Assembly (NCBI GenBank): GCA_947496355.1
Contig: CANMCO010000016.1
Coordinates: 17,464 to 81,463, forward strand
DNA: 64,000 bases
From: an uncultured Aquimarina sp.
GTDB lineage: Bacteria; Bacteroidota; Bacteroidia; Flavobacteriales; Flavobacteriaceae
Direction of reading: 5' to 3'
This document shows positions 8,437 to 18,174 of this stretch, in pieces. A model generated the notes under the pieces. That model had not been told where the DNA came from. It was given only the letters and a program-made list of their open reading frames with translations, and searched no databases. Position numbers and translations under genes: made by a program. The stretch's first letter is position 1; every line of letters starts with the position of its first letter.

Positions 8437-10431
8437 TTATTCACCAGATTCATTAGTAAGAAATTCTAGTCCAATTAGACGTCTTCCTTTTTCATCGAAC
8501 AAGTCTTGCGAAGTCTTATTAAAATGGTCGATATGTGGACTTACCCAAAAAGAATTTGCCCAATCACCAGAACGTGATATACCGATCCATTTTCGTTTCC
8601 CATTTTCGAGGTACGTAGACACATGAACCAGACGTCGTCCTTTATTGTCAAAAAGATCCTGTGAAGTTTGTCTGAAACTTTGAAAATCAGGACTTACCCA
8701 AAAAGAGTTTGCCCAATTACCCGAACGAGAAATACCAACCCATTTACGTTGACCATTTTCAATAAAAGTCTCTACCCAGATAAGACGTAAGCCATCTTTA
8801 TCGAAAAGATCTTGTGATTTCTTCTGGAAACTTTGAAAGTTTGGACTCACCCAAAATCTACTGACCCAGTTTCCTCCTCTAGAAATACCTACCCAAAAAC
8901 GTTGACCATTTTCTACAAATGTAGAAGCATGAATAAGTCTACGGCCTTTATTATCAAAAAGATCTTGTGCCGTTTTCTGAAAATCAGATAGACTTTTACT
9001 TACCCAAAAAGAGTTTGCCCAATTGCCTGCACGTGAAATTCCTGCCCATCTACGTTTTCCATTTTCTTCGAAAGTAGCAACATGAATTAAACGACGTCCT
9101 TGTTTATCAAACAATTCTTGAGCCTTTTGCTCAAAAGATTGCCTATTAGGACTAATCCAATATGAGTTGGCCCAATCTCCAGAGCGTGAAATACCAGCTG
9201 TAGGGATAAGGTTGCCCGGCCATAATGAGCCAGGCCAAATAGCTACTGATTCTTTAGGAATACCCTGTGCTGATAAATTTTGCCAAGGGTCACTATTTGA
9301 AGGAGGGTTATGATTTGCTAATTCTAGAACCCAAGCGTTTTTAAAAGGCATACCGCGTAATGATCTAGTGCCACTATCTAGTGAACAATGAATGTGAGTA
9401 TGTGGGCTAGAAGAGTTTCCAGAATTTCCAATCAATCCAATTTTTTGTCCTGCTTTTACTTTTGCTCCCTTAACCATCAAATCTTTTGGTAAGGTACCTT
9501 TGATTAAATGTGCATAACGTACACGTACATCGCCATGTTTTATTAAAAACGAGTTTCCGCTTACGGGACTTGGAGTTGGGTCTGGAAATTCACCAAGAAC
9601 CGTATTACTATCCATGCCATCAAACCAATCGACTACTTCACCATCTGCCATAGCCCTAAGCGGTTTTCTCCATATTCTATAATCTTCATTTTTATCTCCC
9701 GACTTTCCAGGTAGTAAACCGTTCATTTTACCAGAGTCGGGATCTTTACCTTGTACACCAATATCATGTGCAAATATCTGAACACCATTAGCACCTCCAT
9801 TAGCCCAATGCACAGCAGATGTGGTTGCATATTCACTGTTTTTAAGATCAGCGGGACTAATCGGGAATATAAATGCACCTTCTCCCGTAGGATTCGTATA
9901 GGGTATGAGGTCTAGCGTTACAGTAGCAGGCTGTGTGTATCCATCACATCTAACTTCTACTTTGATTTGTTTAGGAGCGGGTGCTGGTAAATACACAACA
10001 TTACTTATAGAAGTATCGTCAAATACAACTCTACCATTTGACCATGTGGCCTTTTGCATAGATTTTATTTGGCCTGTTCCTGGATCATCATTGTCTGGAT
10101 TTAATATACGTTTTTCTTCTTTCATATCTATAGTTGCAACAGAAGAGCCAGGAAATGCAAAATCAATGTCATTTACAGTTACCGTATTACTTTCATTATT
10201 TGTTATACGAAGACGAAGAACAATTTTAACTTGTGCTTTTTGACCCGTGTATTTTGGGGCTAATGGTAAATAAGTAGCTTTGCCTCCTTCAATTGGTTCG
10301 ACATCAATAGTTAAATTAGGAGCTCTATCACACGATATTATTGATAAGGTTAGAAATATTCCTCCTGCAATTAGTTTAAGGAAGTGAAAAAAAGATTGAA
10401 TTTTCCCTGATATATTTATTGATGGCAACAT
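8437..10431 (-). CDS. M23-type peptidase lipoprotein with five C-terminal BTRD1-like repeats
   Basis: I take the ATG at 10431, because it gives a lipoprotein signal (LKLIAGGIFLTLSIISC, lipid Cys34); the frame extends 32 residues further, to 10527. After the anchor there is a beta-rich region (about 40-190), then an M23/LytM-like domain (about 195-365) with metal-ligand candidates in HDIGVQG and in HTHIHCSLDSG and with the VRYAHLIKG and GLIGNSGNSS elements of this family. The C-terminal 252 residues are five copies of a 51-residue unit (GISRSGNWANSFWVSP ... DLFDNKGRRLIHVSTF) resembling bacterial tandem repeat domain 1. It probably acts on peptidoglycan or peptides at the cell surface. The repeats may bind a partner or polymer. 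Confidence 0.8.
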   Translation of the reverse strand: MLPSINISGKIQSFFHFLKLIAGGIFLTLSIISCDRAPNLTIDVEPIEGGKATYLPLAPKYTGQKAQVKIVLRLRITNNESNTVTVNDIDFAFPGSSVATIDMKEEKRILNPDNDDPGTGQIKSMQKATWSNGRVVFDDTSISNVVYLPAPAPKQIKVEVRCDGYTQPATVTLDLIPYTNPTGEGAFIFPISPADLKNSEYATTSAVHWANGGANGVQIFAHDIGVQGKDPDSGKMNGLLPGKSGDKNEDYRIWRKPLRAMADGEVVDWFDGMDSNTVLGEFPDPTPSPVSGNSFLIKHGDVRVRYAHLIKGTLPKDLMVKGAKVKAGQKIGLIGNSGNSSSPHTHIHCSLDSGTRSLRGMPFKNAWVLELANHNPPSNSDPWQNLSAQGIPKESVAIWPGSLWPGNLIPTAGISRSGDWANSYWISPNRQSFEQKAQELFDKQGRRLIHVATFEENGKRRWAGISRAGNWANSFWVSKSLSDFQKTAQDLFDNKGRRLIHASTFVENGQRFWVGISRGGNWVSRFWVSPNFQSFQKKSQDLFDKDGLRLIWVETFIENGQRKWVGISRSGNWANSFWVSPDFQSFRQTSQDLFDNKGRRLVHVSTYLENGKRKWIGISRSGDWANSFWVSPHIDHFNKTSQDLFDEKGRRLIGLEFLTNESGE
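8440..9195. repeat. Five tandem 153-base repeats inside the M23 lipoprotein gene
   Basis: Reading on the minus strand, five units of 51 codons follow each other without a gap, the last shortened to 48. Each begins with the GISR motif and has a Trp at positions 8 and 13 (WANSFWVSP) and a DLFD..GRRL core. DNA identity between units is high but not complete, so the repeats are probably a protein domain duplicated in tandem rather than a recent expansion. Confidence 0.9.
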
Positions 10432-10878
10432 AACTAATGTAATTTTAAATGCATTGATTTCTGAAAGATGTACTAAAAAGAAAAGTGCCTTAAAAGTTGA
10501 CTTTCTAATCATTTTAAGCGGAATCAAATAAAAAGTGGTTAATCAAATTATTATTTCTTGATTCCGCTTAGCTTGACAGATTGTGAACAAGACTACTTAT
10601 AAGACACGTTCTTCTTTAGAATTTGGCTAATTCAAATATCACAAACCCCTTGCTGTTCTCAGGTCTTACGATTAATTGTGACGTGTCAAATATATTTTAG
10701 TATAAACTATTACAAAAGAGACAATTAACTAATACTTAATAGGTAAAAACCCCTTTTTTTACCGCTAATTTCAGAGTTTATTCATAGATATCTAACTTGT
10801 GATATAGTATGTTAAAAACTTGTTTTTACTTTCTCAATAAATTGTGATTTCTTTGCCACCGGGAAAAAACACTGCTAA
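10432..10878. other. Intergenic region with a shared 20-base motif
   Basis: No gene was found in this 447-base stretch between two divergent genes. At 10742-10761 it carries GGTAAAAACCCCTTTTTTTA, with inverted arms GGTAAAAA/TTTTTACC. A sequence with 19 of 20 bases the same is found upstream of the gasdermin operon (33717-33736). Confidence 0.6.
10742..10763. promoter_or_regulatory. Candidate operator, first copy
   Basis: GGTAAAAACCCCTTTTTTTA followed by CC. The ends pair as GGTAAAAA with TTTTTACC. It differs by one base over 20 from the second copy at 33717-33736. It is 118 bases before the TTG gene at 10879 and 311 bases before the M23 gene, so its target is open. Confidence 0.4.
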
Positions 10879-11445
10879 TTGGAACATCTAGAAAAAGAAA
10901 ATATCAAGGTATTTACACGATATAACTTCTTTAATAAGACATATTGTGTATTTAAAGGAGCATCTTTAAGAGAAATCTCAAGAAGAAAACCAAACTACAG
11001 AAGTGAGTCGGGGAGTACATATTATTATACAAAACATGGAGTCTATAGATTATCTAATCATTGGGGAAGGGCAGCCAAATGTCAATGGCGTTTGGTATCA
11101 GATTTTCCAGCAGAGATTGATGATCTAAGACTAGGTTATGCAGATTGGGCAGATTTTAGAGAAAATCTTGATCCAGATGTAGATGCTTACTATATATCTG
11201 TAGACTTTGAGGCCAAAAAGGTGAGCTATATGCATAGAGACAATCCCAACTATAACCAGGTTGCGGTGCTAAGATCCGCAGATGCAACTAGAAAACTGAT
11301 CAAGCAAATCAAAAACCTTCTTGAAACGCATAAATGGGCAAAATACTATGACTATGATGATCTAGATGAATTTCGTGAGGAAGTAGTAACTAGATTAATC
11401 AATACCAATATTTCTTTGAATGAATTAAGAAGAGAGTTGGTGTAA
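10879..11445 (+). CDS. Hypothetical protein
   Basis: The 188-residue frame starts at TTG; there is no in-frame ATG until deep inside, so TTG is likely. The protein is hydrophilic, with an aromatic, basic first half (STYYYTKHGVYRLSNHWGRA), an acidic middle (DPDVDAYYISVDFEAKKV) and a helical C-terminus (KLIKQIKNLLETHKWAKYYD). There is no signal peptide or membrane segment. I do not recognise the family. It stands alone between a divergent lipoprotein gene and a convergent pirin gene. Confidence 0.7.
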   Translation: MEHLEKENIKVFTRYNFFNKTYCVFKGASLREISRRKPNYRSESGSTYYYTKHGVYRLSNHWGRAAKCQWRLVSDFPAEIDDLRLGYADWADFRENLDPDVDAYYISVDFEAKKVSYMHRDNPNYNQVAVLRSADATRKLIKQIKNLLETHKWAKYYDYDDLDEFREEVVTRLINTNISLNELRRELV

Positions 11446-11464
11446 CAATAGTTAAGGGTTTGAT

Positions 11465-12364
11465 TTAGCTTTTCTTATTCATTATTTTCATTGGTTCTGG
11501 CAAAGGAACATAGGTATTATCATCTGTAACTTTTGGAAATTCCTTGTTTTTCCAAAGTTGCTTAGCTGTTTCTATTTTTTCTAGGCTTGTTGAAACAAAA
11601 TTCCAATAAATATGGCGTTCTTCAGGAAAAGGTAGTCCGCCAAATAATATTACGTGGGTATTTGGTTCTAGAATAATGGCACAACTGTCCTCAGTTTTGG
11701 AAACTAACATATTTCCTGCCTCAATTCGATCATCACAGGCTTCAATTGCCCCTTTAACAATGCAAATCCCTATTTCGCCTTGCAATTCACCTTTGATTTT
11801 TAGTGTATACCTTGATTTGGCAGTTACATCAACCATAAATAATTCAGAATGTACAGGAAGAGGAGATTCTTTTCCGTAACCCTTTCCCGCAATTAAACGA
11901 AATGACGTTTCATCGTCTGTCCAATATGGTAAATCTTTATTATCAATATGATGAAACTCTGGTTTGATTTCTTCTAACTCCTTAGGCAATGCAACCCAGA
12001 TTTGGTACCCATGAGCTGTAAATTCTGATCCGTTGCGTAAATCATTTGGAGTACGCTCTGTGTGTGTAACTCCTTTTCCAGCAACCATCCAATTAACAGA
12101 TCCGGGAGAAATGCGTTGATTTGTTCCAATACTATCCTTATGCATTAATTCTCCCTCTAGCATGTATGTGAGTGTAGATAATCCTATATGCGGGTGTTGA
12201 TCGACATCCATATAGTGACACTTTTTTATTGTTGTAGGTCCCATATGATCAATAAAAATAAATGGACCCACCATTCTCTTTTTTCTAAAAGGGATAAGCC
12301 TACCCACCAAAAAATCACCTATATCACGACTTCTTTCTTCTATAATTAATCCTTGATTAGACAT
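11465..12364 (-). CDS. Pirin family protein
   Basis: The 299-residue protein has the bicupin layout of pirins: an N-terminal cupin with HPHIGLSTLTYMLEGELMH (metal ligands His and Glu), then GSVNWMVAGKGVTHTERTP, and a C-terminal pirin domain with FGGLPFPEERHIYWNFVS. Pirins bind iron or another metal and may act as quercetinase-like dioxygenases or transcription cofactors. No signal peptide. It is convergent with the hypothetical gene just before it. The job in this organism is not given by context. Confidence 0.9.
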   Translation of the reverse strand: MSNQGLIIEERSRDIGDFLVGRLIPFRKKRMVGPFIFIDHMGPTTIKKCHYMDVDQHPHIGLSTLTYMLEGELMHKDSIGTNQRISPGSVNWMVAGKGVTHTERTPNDLRNGSEFTAHGYQIWVALPKELEEIKPEFHHIDNKDLPYWTDDETSFRLIAGKGYGKESPLPVHSELFMVDVTAKSRYTLKIKGELQGEIGICIVKGAIEACDDRIEAGNMLVSKTEDSCAIILEPNTHVILFGGLPFPEERHIYWNFVSTSLEKIETAKQLWKNKEFPKVTDDNTYVPLPEPMKIMNKKS

Positions 12365-12642
12365 AAAATTTATTCACTTTTGTTATCATATTTAAAGATA
12401 TGTTATTTTATATATTCAATGAGTTAAATTTATATTAAGCCAGAAGTAAACTTATTATAAAAACCTCTGTTTCTTATATATAGTTTATTAAGATAATATT
12501 GTTAGTACTACTAGCCTTAATACTTTAAAATAATTCATTATCTTTTCATCTGTTTTCATGTACTGATTTTTTAATACTAAATAACGTGTTTCATTCGTTA
12601 ACAGACATGATTCAACTAATATAATCAACCTTAAACCTACTC

Positions 12643-13962
12643 ATGGAAATTTTTTCTTCTTATAACCTGATTATCGAGATCTCTGTCGTAATTATTTTAT
12701 CATTCATTTTTAATGGTATTGCCAAAAAAACTAATGTCCCAGCTGTTCTAATGCTAATCATACTTGGGATCATTTTACAATATGCGATTAAAGCATTTGG
12801 AGCAAGTTCTATTGATTTTTTTCCAATGTTAGAGGTCCTTGGAATTGTAGGTCTGATAATGATTGTTTTGGAAGCTGCTCTTGAGCTAAAACTTAAAAGT
12901 GACAAGTTGATGCCCATTCTAAAATCTATGGCAATCGCATTGATTGGCTTAGTTGCATCAACTTTTATTGCTGCCGTTATCCTTAAGGCTTTGGTTGATG
13001 GTATGACTATGCAGTCAGCCTGGTTATATGCAACCCCTTTATCAATATTATCCAGTGCAATTATAATACCTAGTGTGAGTGGGCTATCTGAAGCTAAAAA
13101 GGAATTTCATGTATATGAAAGTACATTTTCGGATATTTTAGGTATTATGTTGTTTTATTTCCTGACGGGAAGATTAAATCCTGCTGAAGACTCAGGAGTA
13201 GGAGGGTTCTTTTTGAACCTCATTCTTACAATAGTGATTTCGCTTGTAGCAAGTTATGCGATTATCATTATTTTTCAAAAAATTAAAAGCCAGGTAAAAT
13301 TATTTTTATTAATTGCTGTATTGTTGTTATTATATGGTTTAGGAAAAAAAATGCATTTATCATCATTAATTATTATTTTAATTTTTGGATTGGTAATAGC
13401 AAATATGAAACTATTCTTCCAAGGAAAATTAAGACAGTATTTGGATTTTGAAAAAGCAAAATCTATCTATCATGAATTGCATGTAATAACCGCAGAGACT
13501 GCCTTTGTTGTGCGTACTTTGTTCTTTGTGATTTTTGGTGTTACTATTGTACTTTCATCTTTGTTAAGTCTCAAAGTTGCGTTGATTAGTATTTTAATAT
13601 TGATCTCTATTTACGGAATTCGATATGGATTGTTACGCCTGTTTATGGGAAAAGACATTTCTCCACAATTATTTATAGCACCAAGAGGGTTAATTACGGT
13701 ACTTTTATTTTATGCTATTCCTGCAGAGGCAATGGTGGAAGGTTTTGAGCCTGGAATATTATTATTTGTAATTATTGGTACGAGTTTAATAATGACAGGA
13801 GGAATGATTAGAGACAAAAAAATGAATCCCCCAGGAGAATTAGATACTGCTACAGTACCGGCAGTCGATAATATAGAAGAAACAGAATATTTTATTAATA
13901 ATACTACAGATCTTAGTGAGCTTGATAATACAAGTTCATCAGATTCTCATGACACAGAATAA
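12643..13962 (+). CDS. Cation:proton antiporter (CPA family)
   Basis: The 439-residue protein has about 11-12 hydrophobic segments between residues 8 and 385 and the sequence features of sodium/proton exchangers: VPAVLMLIILGIILQYA near the start, PLSILSSAIIIPSVSGLSEAK in the middle (the discontinuous helix) and IAPRGLITVLLFYAIP near the end. The last 45 residues are hydrophilic and rich in Asp, Thr and Ser. It should exchange Na+ or K+ for H+ at the inner membrane. The WYL regulator gene starts on its stop codon (TAATG), so the two are translationally coupled and that protein may regulate the transporter. Confidence 0.88.
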   Translation: MEIFSSYNLIIEISVVIILSFIFNGIAKKTNVPAVLMLIILGIILQYAIKAFGASSIDFFPMLEVLGIVGLIMIVLEAALELKLKSDKLMPILKSMAIALIGLVASTFIAAVILKALVDGMTMQSAWLYATPLSILSSAIIIPSVSGLSEAKKEFHVYESTFSDILGIMLFYFLTGRLNPAEDSGVGGFFLNLILTIVISLVASYAIIIIFQKIKSQVKLFLLIAVLLLLYGLGKKMHLSSLIIILIFGLVIANMKLFFQGKLRQYLDFEKAKSIYHELHVITAETAFVVRTLFFVIFGVTIVLSSLLSLKVALISILILISIYGIRYGLLRLFMGKDISPQLFIAPRGLITVLLFYAIPAEAMVEGFEPGILLFVIIGTSLIMTGGMIRDKKMNPPGELDTATVPAVDNIEETEYFINNTTDLSELDNTSSSDSHDTE

Positions 13963-14663
13963 TGAAACGTTTACATCGGTTAACGGCTATATTAGTTAAA
14001 CTGCAATCCAAGAAGATTGTACAAGCTGCAGAACTTGCCGATAAGTTTGAAGTAAGTTTACGTACGATTTATCGTGATATGCAAGCACTTACTGATGCTG
14101 GCGTACCCATAGGAGCAGAAGCTGGTACCGGGTACTTTCTTGTTGACGGATATTCTTTACCGCCAGTAATGTTTACCGAAAAAGAGGCTAACGCATTACT
14201 AACAGCTTCAAAGATCATAAGGACTAATAATGATCAATCCCTTATTAATGAATACGAAGATGCAATAGATAAGGTAAAAGCGGTACTTAAGACAACGCAA
14301 AAAAAGAAACTGGAGATTCTCGAACAGCGTATTTTTACGTATTCAAGGCAAGCAATTCATCCAAGCAATTCCTTATCCATAATTCAAAAAGCAATAACAG
14401 ATTCTAGAATATTAGAAATTAAATATACGACAGTAACTAAAGAAACTAGTAAAAGATTAATAGAACCCATAGGTGTTTATTTTACGAATAATACATGGAT
14501 CTTGATTGCTTATTGTAGATTACGGAAGGACTATAGAGAATTTAGAACTGATCGTATTCTTAATCTAATTGAAACCCAGGAACTTTTTTCTCCACAACAA
14601 TTTACCCTAGAAGACTATTATAACAGAAGAGCTCACTTATATAGAACAAATATTTCGTCTTAA
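13962..14663 (+). CDS. HTH/WYL-domain transcriptional regulator (YafY family)
   Basis: The 233-residue protein has an N-terminal winged helix-turn-helix (about 1-60; FEVSLRTIYRDMQALTDAG) and a C-terminal WYL domain (about 135-225) with the RLIEPIGVYFTNNTWILIAYC and RTDRILNL elements. WYL proteins sense small ligands or nucleic acid and repress or activate nearby genes. Its ATG overlaps the stop codon of the antiporter gene by one base, so it is part of that operon. What it senses cannot be seen. Confidence 0.88.
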   Translation: MKRLHRLTAILVKLQSKKIVQAAELADKFEVSLRTIYRDMQALTDAGVPIGAEAGTGYFLVDGYSLPPVMFTEKEANALLTASKIIRTNNDQSLINEYEDAIDKVKAVLKTTQKKKLEILEQRIFTYSRQAIHPSNSLSIIQKAITDSRILEIKYTTVTKETSKRLIEPIGVYFTNNTWILIAYCRLRKDYREFRTDRILNLIETQELFSPQQFTLEDYYNRRAHLYRTNISS

Positions 14664-14725
14664 AAAAATACTACTGACATAAGGTTGTCATCTACTGCTT
14701 TTAATTTTGATTAAAATTAATACTC

Positions 14726-15118
14726 ATGCACAAGTTAATTCTAATTATCATGGTAAACTTATTGCTTAATTGTACCACAGAACCTGATCAAAACCCTTCA
14801 CCAATGAAAGACAAATCTAATGTAGTAGAGGTTGTATTATTTGAAACGTACCCCGGTTACTCTGCTAATGAAGTAGAAACAGCATTATCTTCTTTAAATG
14901 ATATCATAAAATTGAATTATGGTTTTATTGAAAGAACTACGGCCAGTAATGGAGACGGTAAATATGTGGATATCGTGTATTGGACCGATATGAAATCTGC
15001 AAAAAAAGCCGCTTCAGATATAATGAAAAATGAAAAAGCTGCGGCTGTCTTTAATATTATCAAACCAGAATCTACAAGAATGTATCATTTTGACACATTT
15101 AATCAGTTTGAAGAGTAA
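14726..15118 (+). CDS. Small lipoprotein with an ABM-like fold
   Basis: The 130-residue protein has a short lipoprotein leader (KLILIIMVNLLLNC, Cys16). The mature part, VVEVVLFETYPGYSANEVETA ... GFIERTTASN ... YVDIVYWTDMKSAKKAA, follows the beta-alpha-beta ferredoxin-like order of the antibiotic biosynthesis monooxygenase (ABM)-like proteins. There is no clear cofactor site, which is usual for that fold. It is anchored outside the cytoplasm. It lies between the WYL gene and the AlkD-like gene on the same strand, with a hairpin after it. Confidence 0.6.
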   Translation: MHKLILIIMVNLLLNCTTEPDQNPSPMKDKSNVVEVVLFETYPGYSANEVETALSSLNDIIKLNYGFIERTTASNGDGKYVDIVYWTDMKSAKKAASDIMKNEKAAAVFNIIKPESTRMYHFDTFNQFEE

Positions 15119-15139
15119 TAGATCATAAAAAACCTAATC

Positions 15140-15182
15140 GATGCTATCATTTTTAGTTAAATTTGATAGCATCAATAATTTT
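15140..15182 (+). terminator. Hairpin, likely terminator
   Basis: GATGCTATCA and TGATAGCATC pair perfectly over 10 bases around a 14-base loop. The T-run is weak (AATAATTTTA). It stands after the small lipoprotein gene and within the longest possible frame of the next gene, which supports the later start at 15196. Confidence 0.45.
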
Positions 15183-15195
15183 ACATCATCTAGTT

Positions 15196-15996
15196 ATGAT
15201 TCCAGAACACGTCCTAAACAGAAAAGGAGCAAGAAGCTTGAAAGATCTTAATCCAGAAGTGCTAGAATACCTTAACAAAGGATTAATAGAAACTGCAAAT
15301 CTTATGGAGTGGTTAGCTGTGGATCAAATGAAGTTATTACAATCTGTTTTGAGGGACCTTGGAAAGTTAGATTGGTATGACAGTTTTTATGAAGCCATTT
15401 CTGCTCAGAAAAAACCCTCAGCCAATTCTAATACCAAAATTATAGGAATTATGTTTTTACAATTAACAAATGATAATAGTATCCTGAACTATCTATCAAA
15501 ACACTGTTCTGATGTACCAAGATGTTGGGCCACCTATTGGGCAGGAATCAAAGAAGATGATATTGCGGTAAGACTAAACACAATTAAACCCTATGCAGCC
15601 GATTCACATTTTGGTGTAAGAGAGGTAGCCATATTTGCTTCAAAAGAAGCGATTGTTGCCAATTTGGATAAGGCAATTCATATATTATCAGACTGGACTT
15701 CAAGTACAGATGAAAACATACGTAGATATGCGGTCGAAACAACACGTCCTATGGGAGTGTGGACAAAAAAAATTGATGCATTAAAAGAAAATCCTGAAAA
15801 AGGAATACGACTGCTTGAACCTTTAAAATCTGATTCATCAAAGTATGTAAGAGATTCAGTTGGTAATTGGTTAAATGACGCAAGTAAAACACAACCTGGT
15901 TGGGTTAGAACGATCTGCGATCGTTGGGAAAGGGAATCTACTACAAAAGAAACTCAATACATTCTTAAAAAGGCACTTCGTTCTATAAATAAGTGA
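15196..15996 (+). CDS. DNA alkylation repair (AlkD-like) HEAT-repeat protein
   Basis: The 266-residue protein from the ATG at 15196 is made of helical pairs typical of HEAT-like repeats of the DNA alkylation repair family (for example SDVPRCWATYWAGIKEDDI, VREVAIFASKEAIVANLDKA, DENIRRYAVETTRPMGVW). The C-terminal part, YVRDSVGNWLNDASKTQPGW, is the strongly conserved end of this family. AlkD-type glycosylases remove alkylated bases, but family members also exist without that activity. The frame reaches back to 15163, but its first eleven codons fall in a hairpin, so the later start is preferred. Confidence 0.8.
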   Translation: MIPEHVLNRKGARSLKDLNPEVLEYLNKGLIETANLMEWLAVDQMKLLQSVLRDLGKLDWYDSFYEAISAQKKPSANSNTKIIGIMFLQLTNDNSILNYLSKHCSDVPRCWATYWAGIKEDDIAVRLNTIKPYAADSHFGVREVAIFASKEAIVANLDKAIHILSDWTSSTDENIRRYAVETTRPMGVWTKKIDALKENPEKGIRLLEPLKSDSSKYVRDSVGNWLNDASKTQPGWVRTICDRWERESTTKETQYILKKALRSINK

Positions 15997-16027
15997 TCAG
16001 AACATAACTTATATATCCTTAAAAACT

Positions 16028-16061
16028 CATCAAATTTAATCAGTTATTTGGTGCTTTTTTT
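16028..16061 (+). terminator. Weak terminator after the AlkD-like gene
   Basis: CATCAAAT pairs with ATTTGGTG (one G-T pair) around a 10-base loop, followed by CTTTTTTT. It separates the AlkD-like gene from the glycogen operon. Confidence 0.5.
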
Positions 16062-16227
16062 GAAGAAACTAAAACCATGCATGTAACGAAAACGTTATTG
16101 TTTATAAATTCTCGCTATTCTTTCTAAAATCTTATAATCAAGAGTGTTAGTTTTCAGAAATAAGTAATAAATTGGGAAAGCTTTTGCTAAAAAACCAAAA
16201 TTAAATCATCCTAATTTATAATTTTTC

Positions 16228-18168
16228 ATGCTAAACCAAGAACGTGTTGTTATTGAAAATGTGACTCCAGAACTTAATAATGGAGATTTTTTTATTAAAA
16301 GAGTCCTAAACGAAAATGTAAATGTAGCAGTCGATGTTATAGGTGATGGTCATGATATTGTACAAGCAAGCATCCAATATAAGCATGAGAGTGATTCGAA
16401 ATGGACAGAGACTCGAATGCAACACGTAGAAAATGACTCCTGGATAGGAACTTTCAAAGTCGAAAAACAAGGCTATTATACCTATAAAATATTAGGCTGG
16501 ACCGATTATGCCCTAAACTGGCAACACGGAACAATTCGTAAAATCGATGATCAACAGAAGGTATTATCTGAATTGTTAGAGGGGCGAGAGTATCTTGAAT
16601 TGATAAAAAATAAAGCCAATACCGAAGAAAAGATATATATAGAACAACTTTCCGATATATTCAAGAATGAAAGCACTTATAACGAAGCCATTTCAGAAGT
16701 TAAAAGTGATAAACTTCATGACTTATTCTATAAATATCCATCAAAGGGATTAATGGCTACATACAAAGAACTAAAAGTATACGTAGATCGTGAAAAAGCC
16801 AGGTTTAGTACGTGGTATGAGTTTTTCCCACGAAGTGCCTCTGAAAAAGAAGGGGTACATGGTACTTTTAAAGACTGTGAACGACTACTTCCCAGAATTG
16901 CAGAAATGGGGTTTGATATTTTGTATTTTCCTCCCATACATCCTATAGGAGAAGTTAACCGGAAAGGAAAAAATAATACAACAGAAGCGCTAAAGAATGA
17001 TGTAGGTTCTCCATGGGGAATAGGATCTAAAGATGGAGGACATACTAGTGTGCATAAAGAACTTGGTACTTTGACTGACTTCAAAAGTCTGATTAAAAAA
17101 GCAAAAAAACTGGATATTGAAATTGCTATGGATTATGCACTACAAGCTGCTCCTGATCACCCCTGGGTAGAAGAATTCCCGGAATTCTTTAAATGGAGAC
17201 CAGACGGAACAGTGCAATATGCAGAAAATCCTCCAAAAAAGTATCAAGACATTCAACCAATCTACTTTGACACCAAGAAATGGAAAGAAATGTGGAAAGA
17301 ACTTCTTGCAACAGCAATGTTTTGGGTAGAAGAGTGTGATATACGAGTTTTTAGAGTAGATAACCCGCATACTAAACCGTTTCATTTCTGGGGATGGTTA
17401 ATTGGTGAGATCAAGAATAAGTACCCTGATGTTCTTTTTTTATCCGAAGCGTTTACAAAGCCCAAAGTAATGCAGCAACTTGCAAAACAGGGATTTACAC
17501 AATCCTATACATATTTCACTTGGCGTAATAGTAAGCATGAGCTTATTGAATATATTAATGAGTTAACAACTACAGATCAAAAAGAATATTTCCGCCCAAA
17601 TTTTTGGCCAAATACTCCTGATATCAATCCATATCACTTGCAAGGAGCCAATGAGGCTATGCACATTATTAAATACTCACTAGCATCCACATTAAGCTCT
17701 AATACAGGTATTTATGGACCAGTATTTGAACAAATGGTTTCAGATGCTATGCCAGGAAAAGAAGAATACCTTGACAGTGAAAAGTATCAATTACGATATT
17801 GGAATTGGGAAGTAAAAAACAAATTGACAACATTAATTACCAGTATCAATAGAATTAGAAAAGAGAATACCGCTTTACAACAGACAAGCAATATTAAATT
17901 TTGTCATATCGAAAATGATCAATTAATAGGATTTTATAAGTATGATGATGATAAAACTAATGAACTACTCATTATCATTAGTTTAGACCCCTATTATTCT
18001 CAGCAAGGAAATATCCAACTCCCCCTAAATGAACTTGGTGTACATCATGGACATAATATCGAAGTACACGACCTCATTACCAAAAGTAGTTACCATTGGA
18101 ACAATGAATGGAACTATGTAGAACTACATCCTGCTATGCCTATGCACATTTTTAAGATAAAAAAATGA
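16228..18168 (+). CDS. glgE: Alpha-1,4-glucan:maltose-1-phosphate maltosyltransferase GlgE
   Basis: The 646-residue protein has an N-terminal beta-sandwich (about 1-110), then a GH13-type barrel. The GlgE hallmark YFPPIHPIGEVNRKGKNN is present, with nucleophile Asp in FRVDNPHTKPFHFWGW (near 380), acid/base Glu in LFLSEAFTKP (near 407), and the usual ANEAMHIIKYSL later. GlgE adds maltosyl units from maltose 1-phosphate to alpha-1,4-glucan in the cytoplasm. It is the first gene of a run with the maltokinase (7 bases downstream) and GlgB, a normal GlgE pathway set. Length and domain order are as in the family. Confidence 0.93.
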   Translation: MLNQERVVIENVTPELNNGDFFIKRVLNENVNVAVDVIGDGHDIVQASIQYKHESDSKWTETRMQHVENDSWIGTFKVEKQGYYTYKILGWTDYALNWQHGTIRKIDDQQKVLSELLEGREYLELIKNKANTEEKIYIEQLSDIFKNESTYNEAISEVKSDKLHDLFYKYPSKGLMATYKELKVYVDREKARFSTWYEFFPRSASEKEGVHGTFKDCERLLPRIAEMGFDILYFPPIHPIGEVNRKGKNNTTEALKNDVGSPWGIGSKDGGHTSVHKELGTLTDFKSLIKKAKKLDIEIAMDYALQAAPDHPWVEEFPEFFKWRPDGTVQYAENPPKKYQDIQPIYFDTKKWKEMWKELLATAMFWVEECDIRVFRVDNPHTKPFHFWGWLIGEIKNKYPDVLFLSEAFTKPKVMQQLAKQGFTQSYTYFTWRNSKHELIEYINELTTTDQKEYFRPNFWPNTPDINPYHLQGANEAMHIIKYSLASTLSSNTGIYGPVFEQMVSDAMPGKEEYLDSEKYQLRYWNWEVKNKLTTLITSINRIRKENTALQQTSNIKFCHIENDQLIGFYKYDDDKTNELLIIISLDPYYSQQGNIQLPLNELGVHHGHNIEVHDLITKSSYHWNNEWNYVELHPAMPMHIFKIKK

Positions 18169-18174
18169 TGTAGT

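Noticed and set aside
8440..9195. CRISPR-like or satellite array
   Set aside because: The 153-base units are in frame, code for a domain with conserved Trp and are contiguous without spacers; they are protein repeats.
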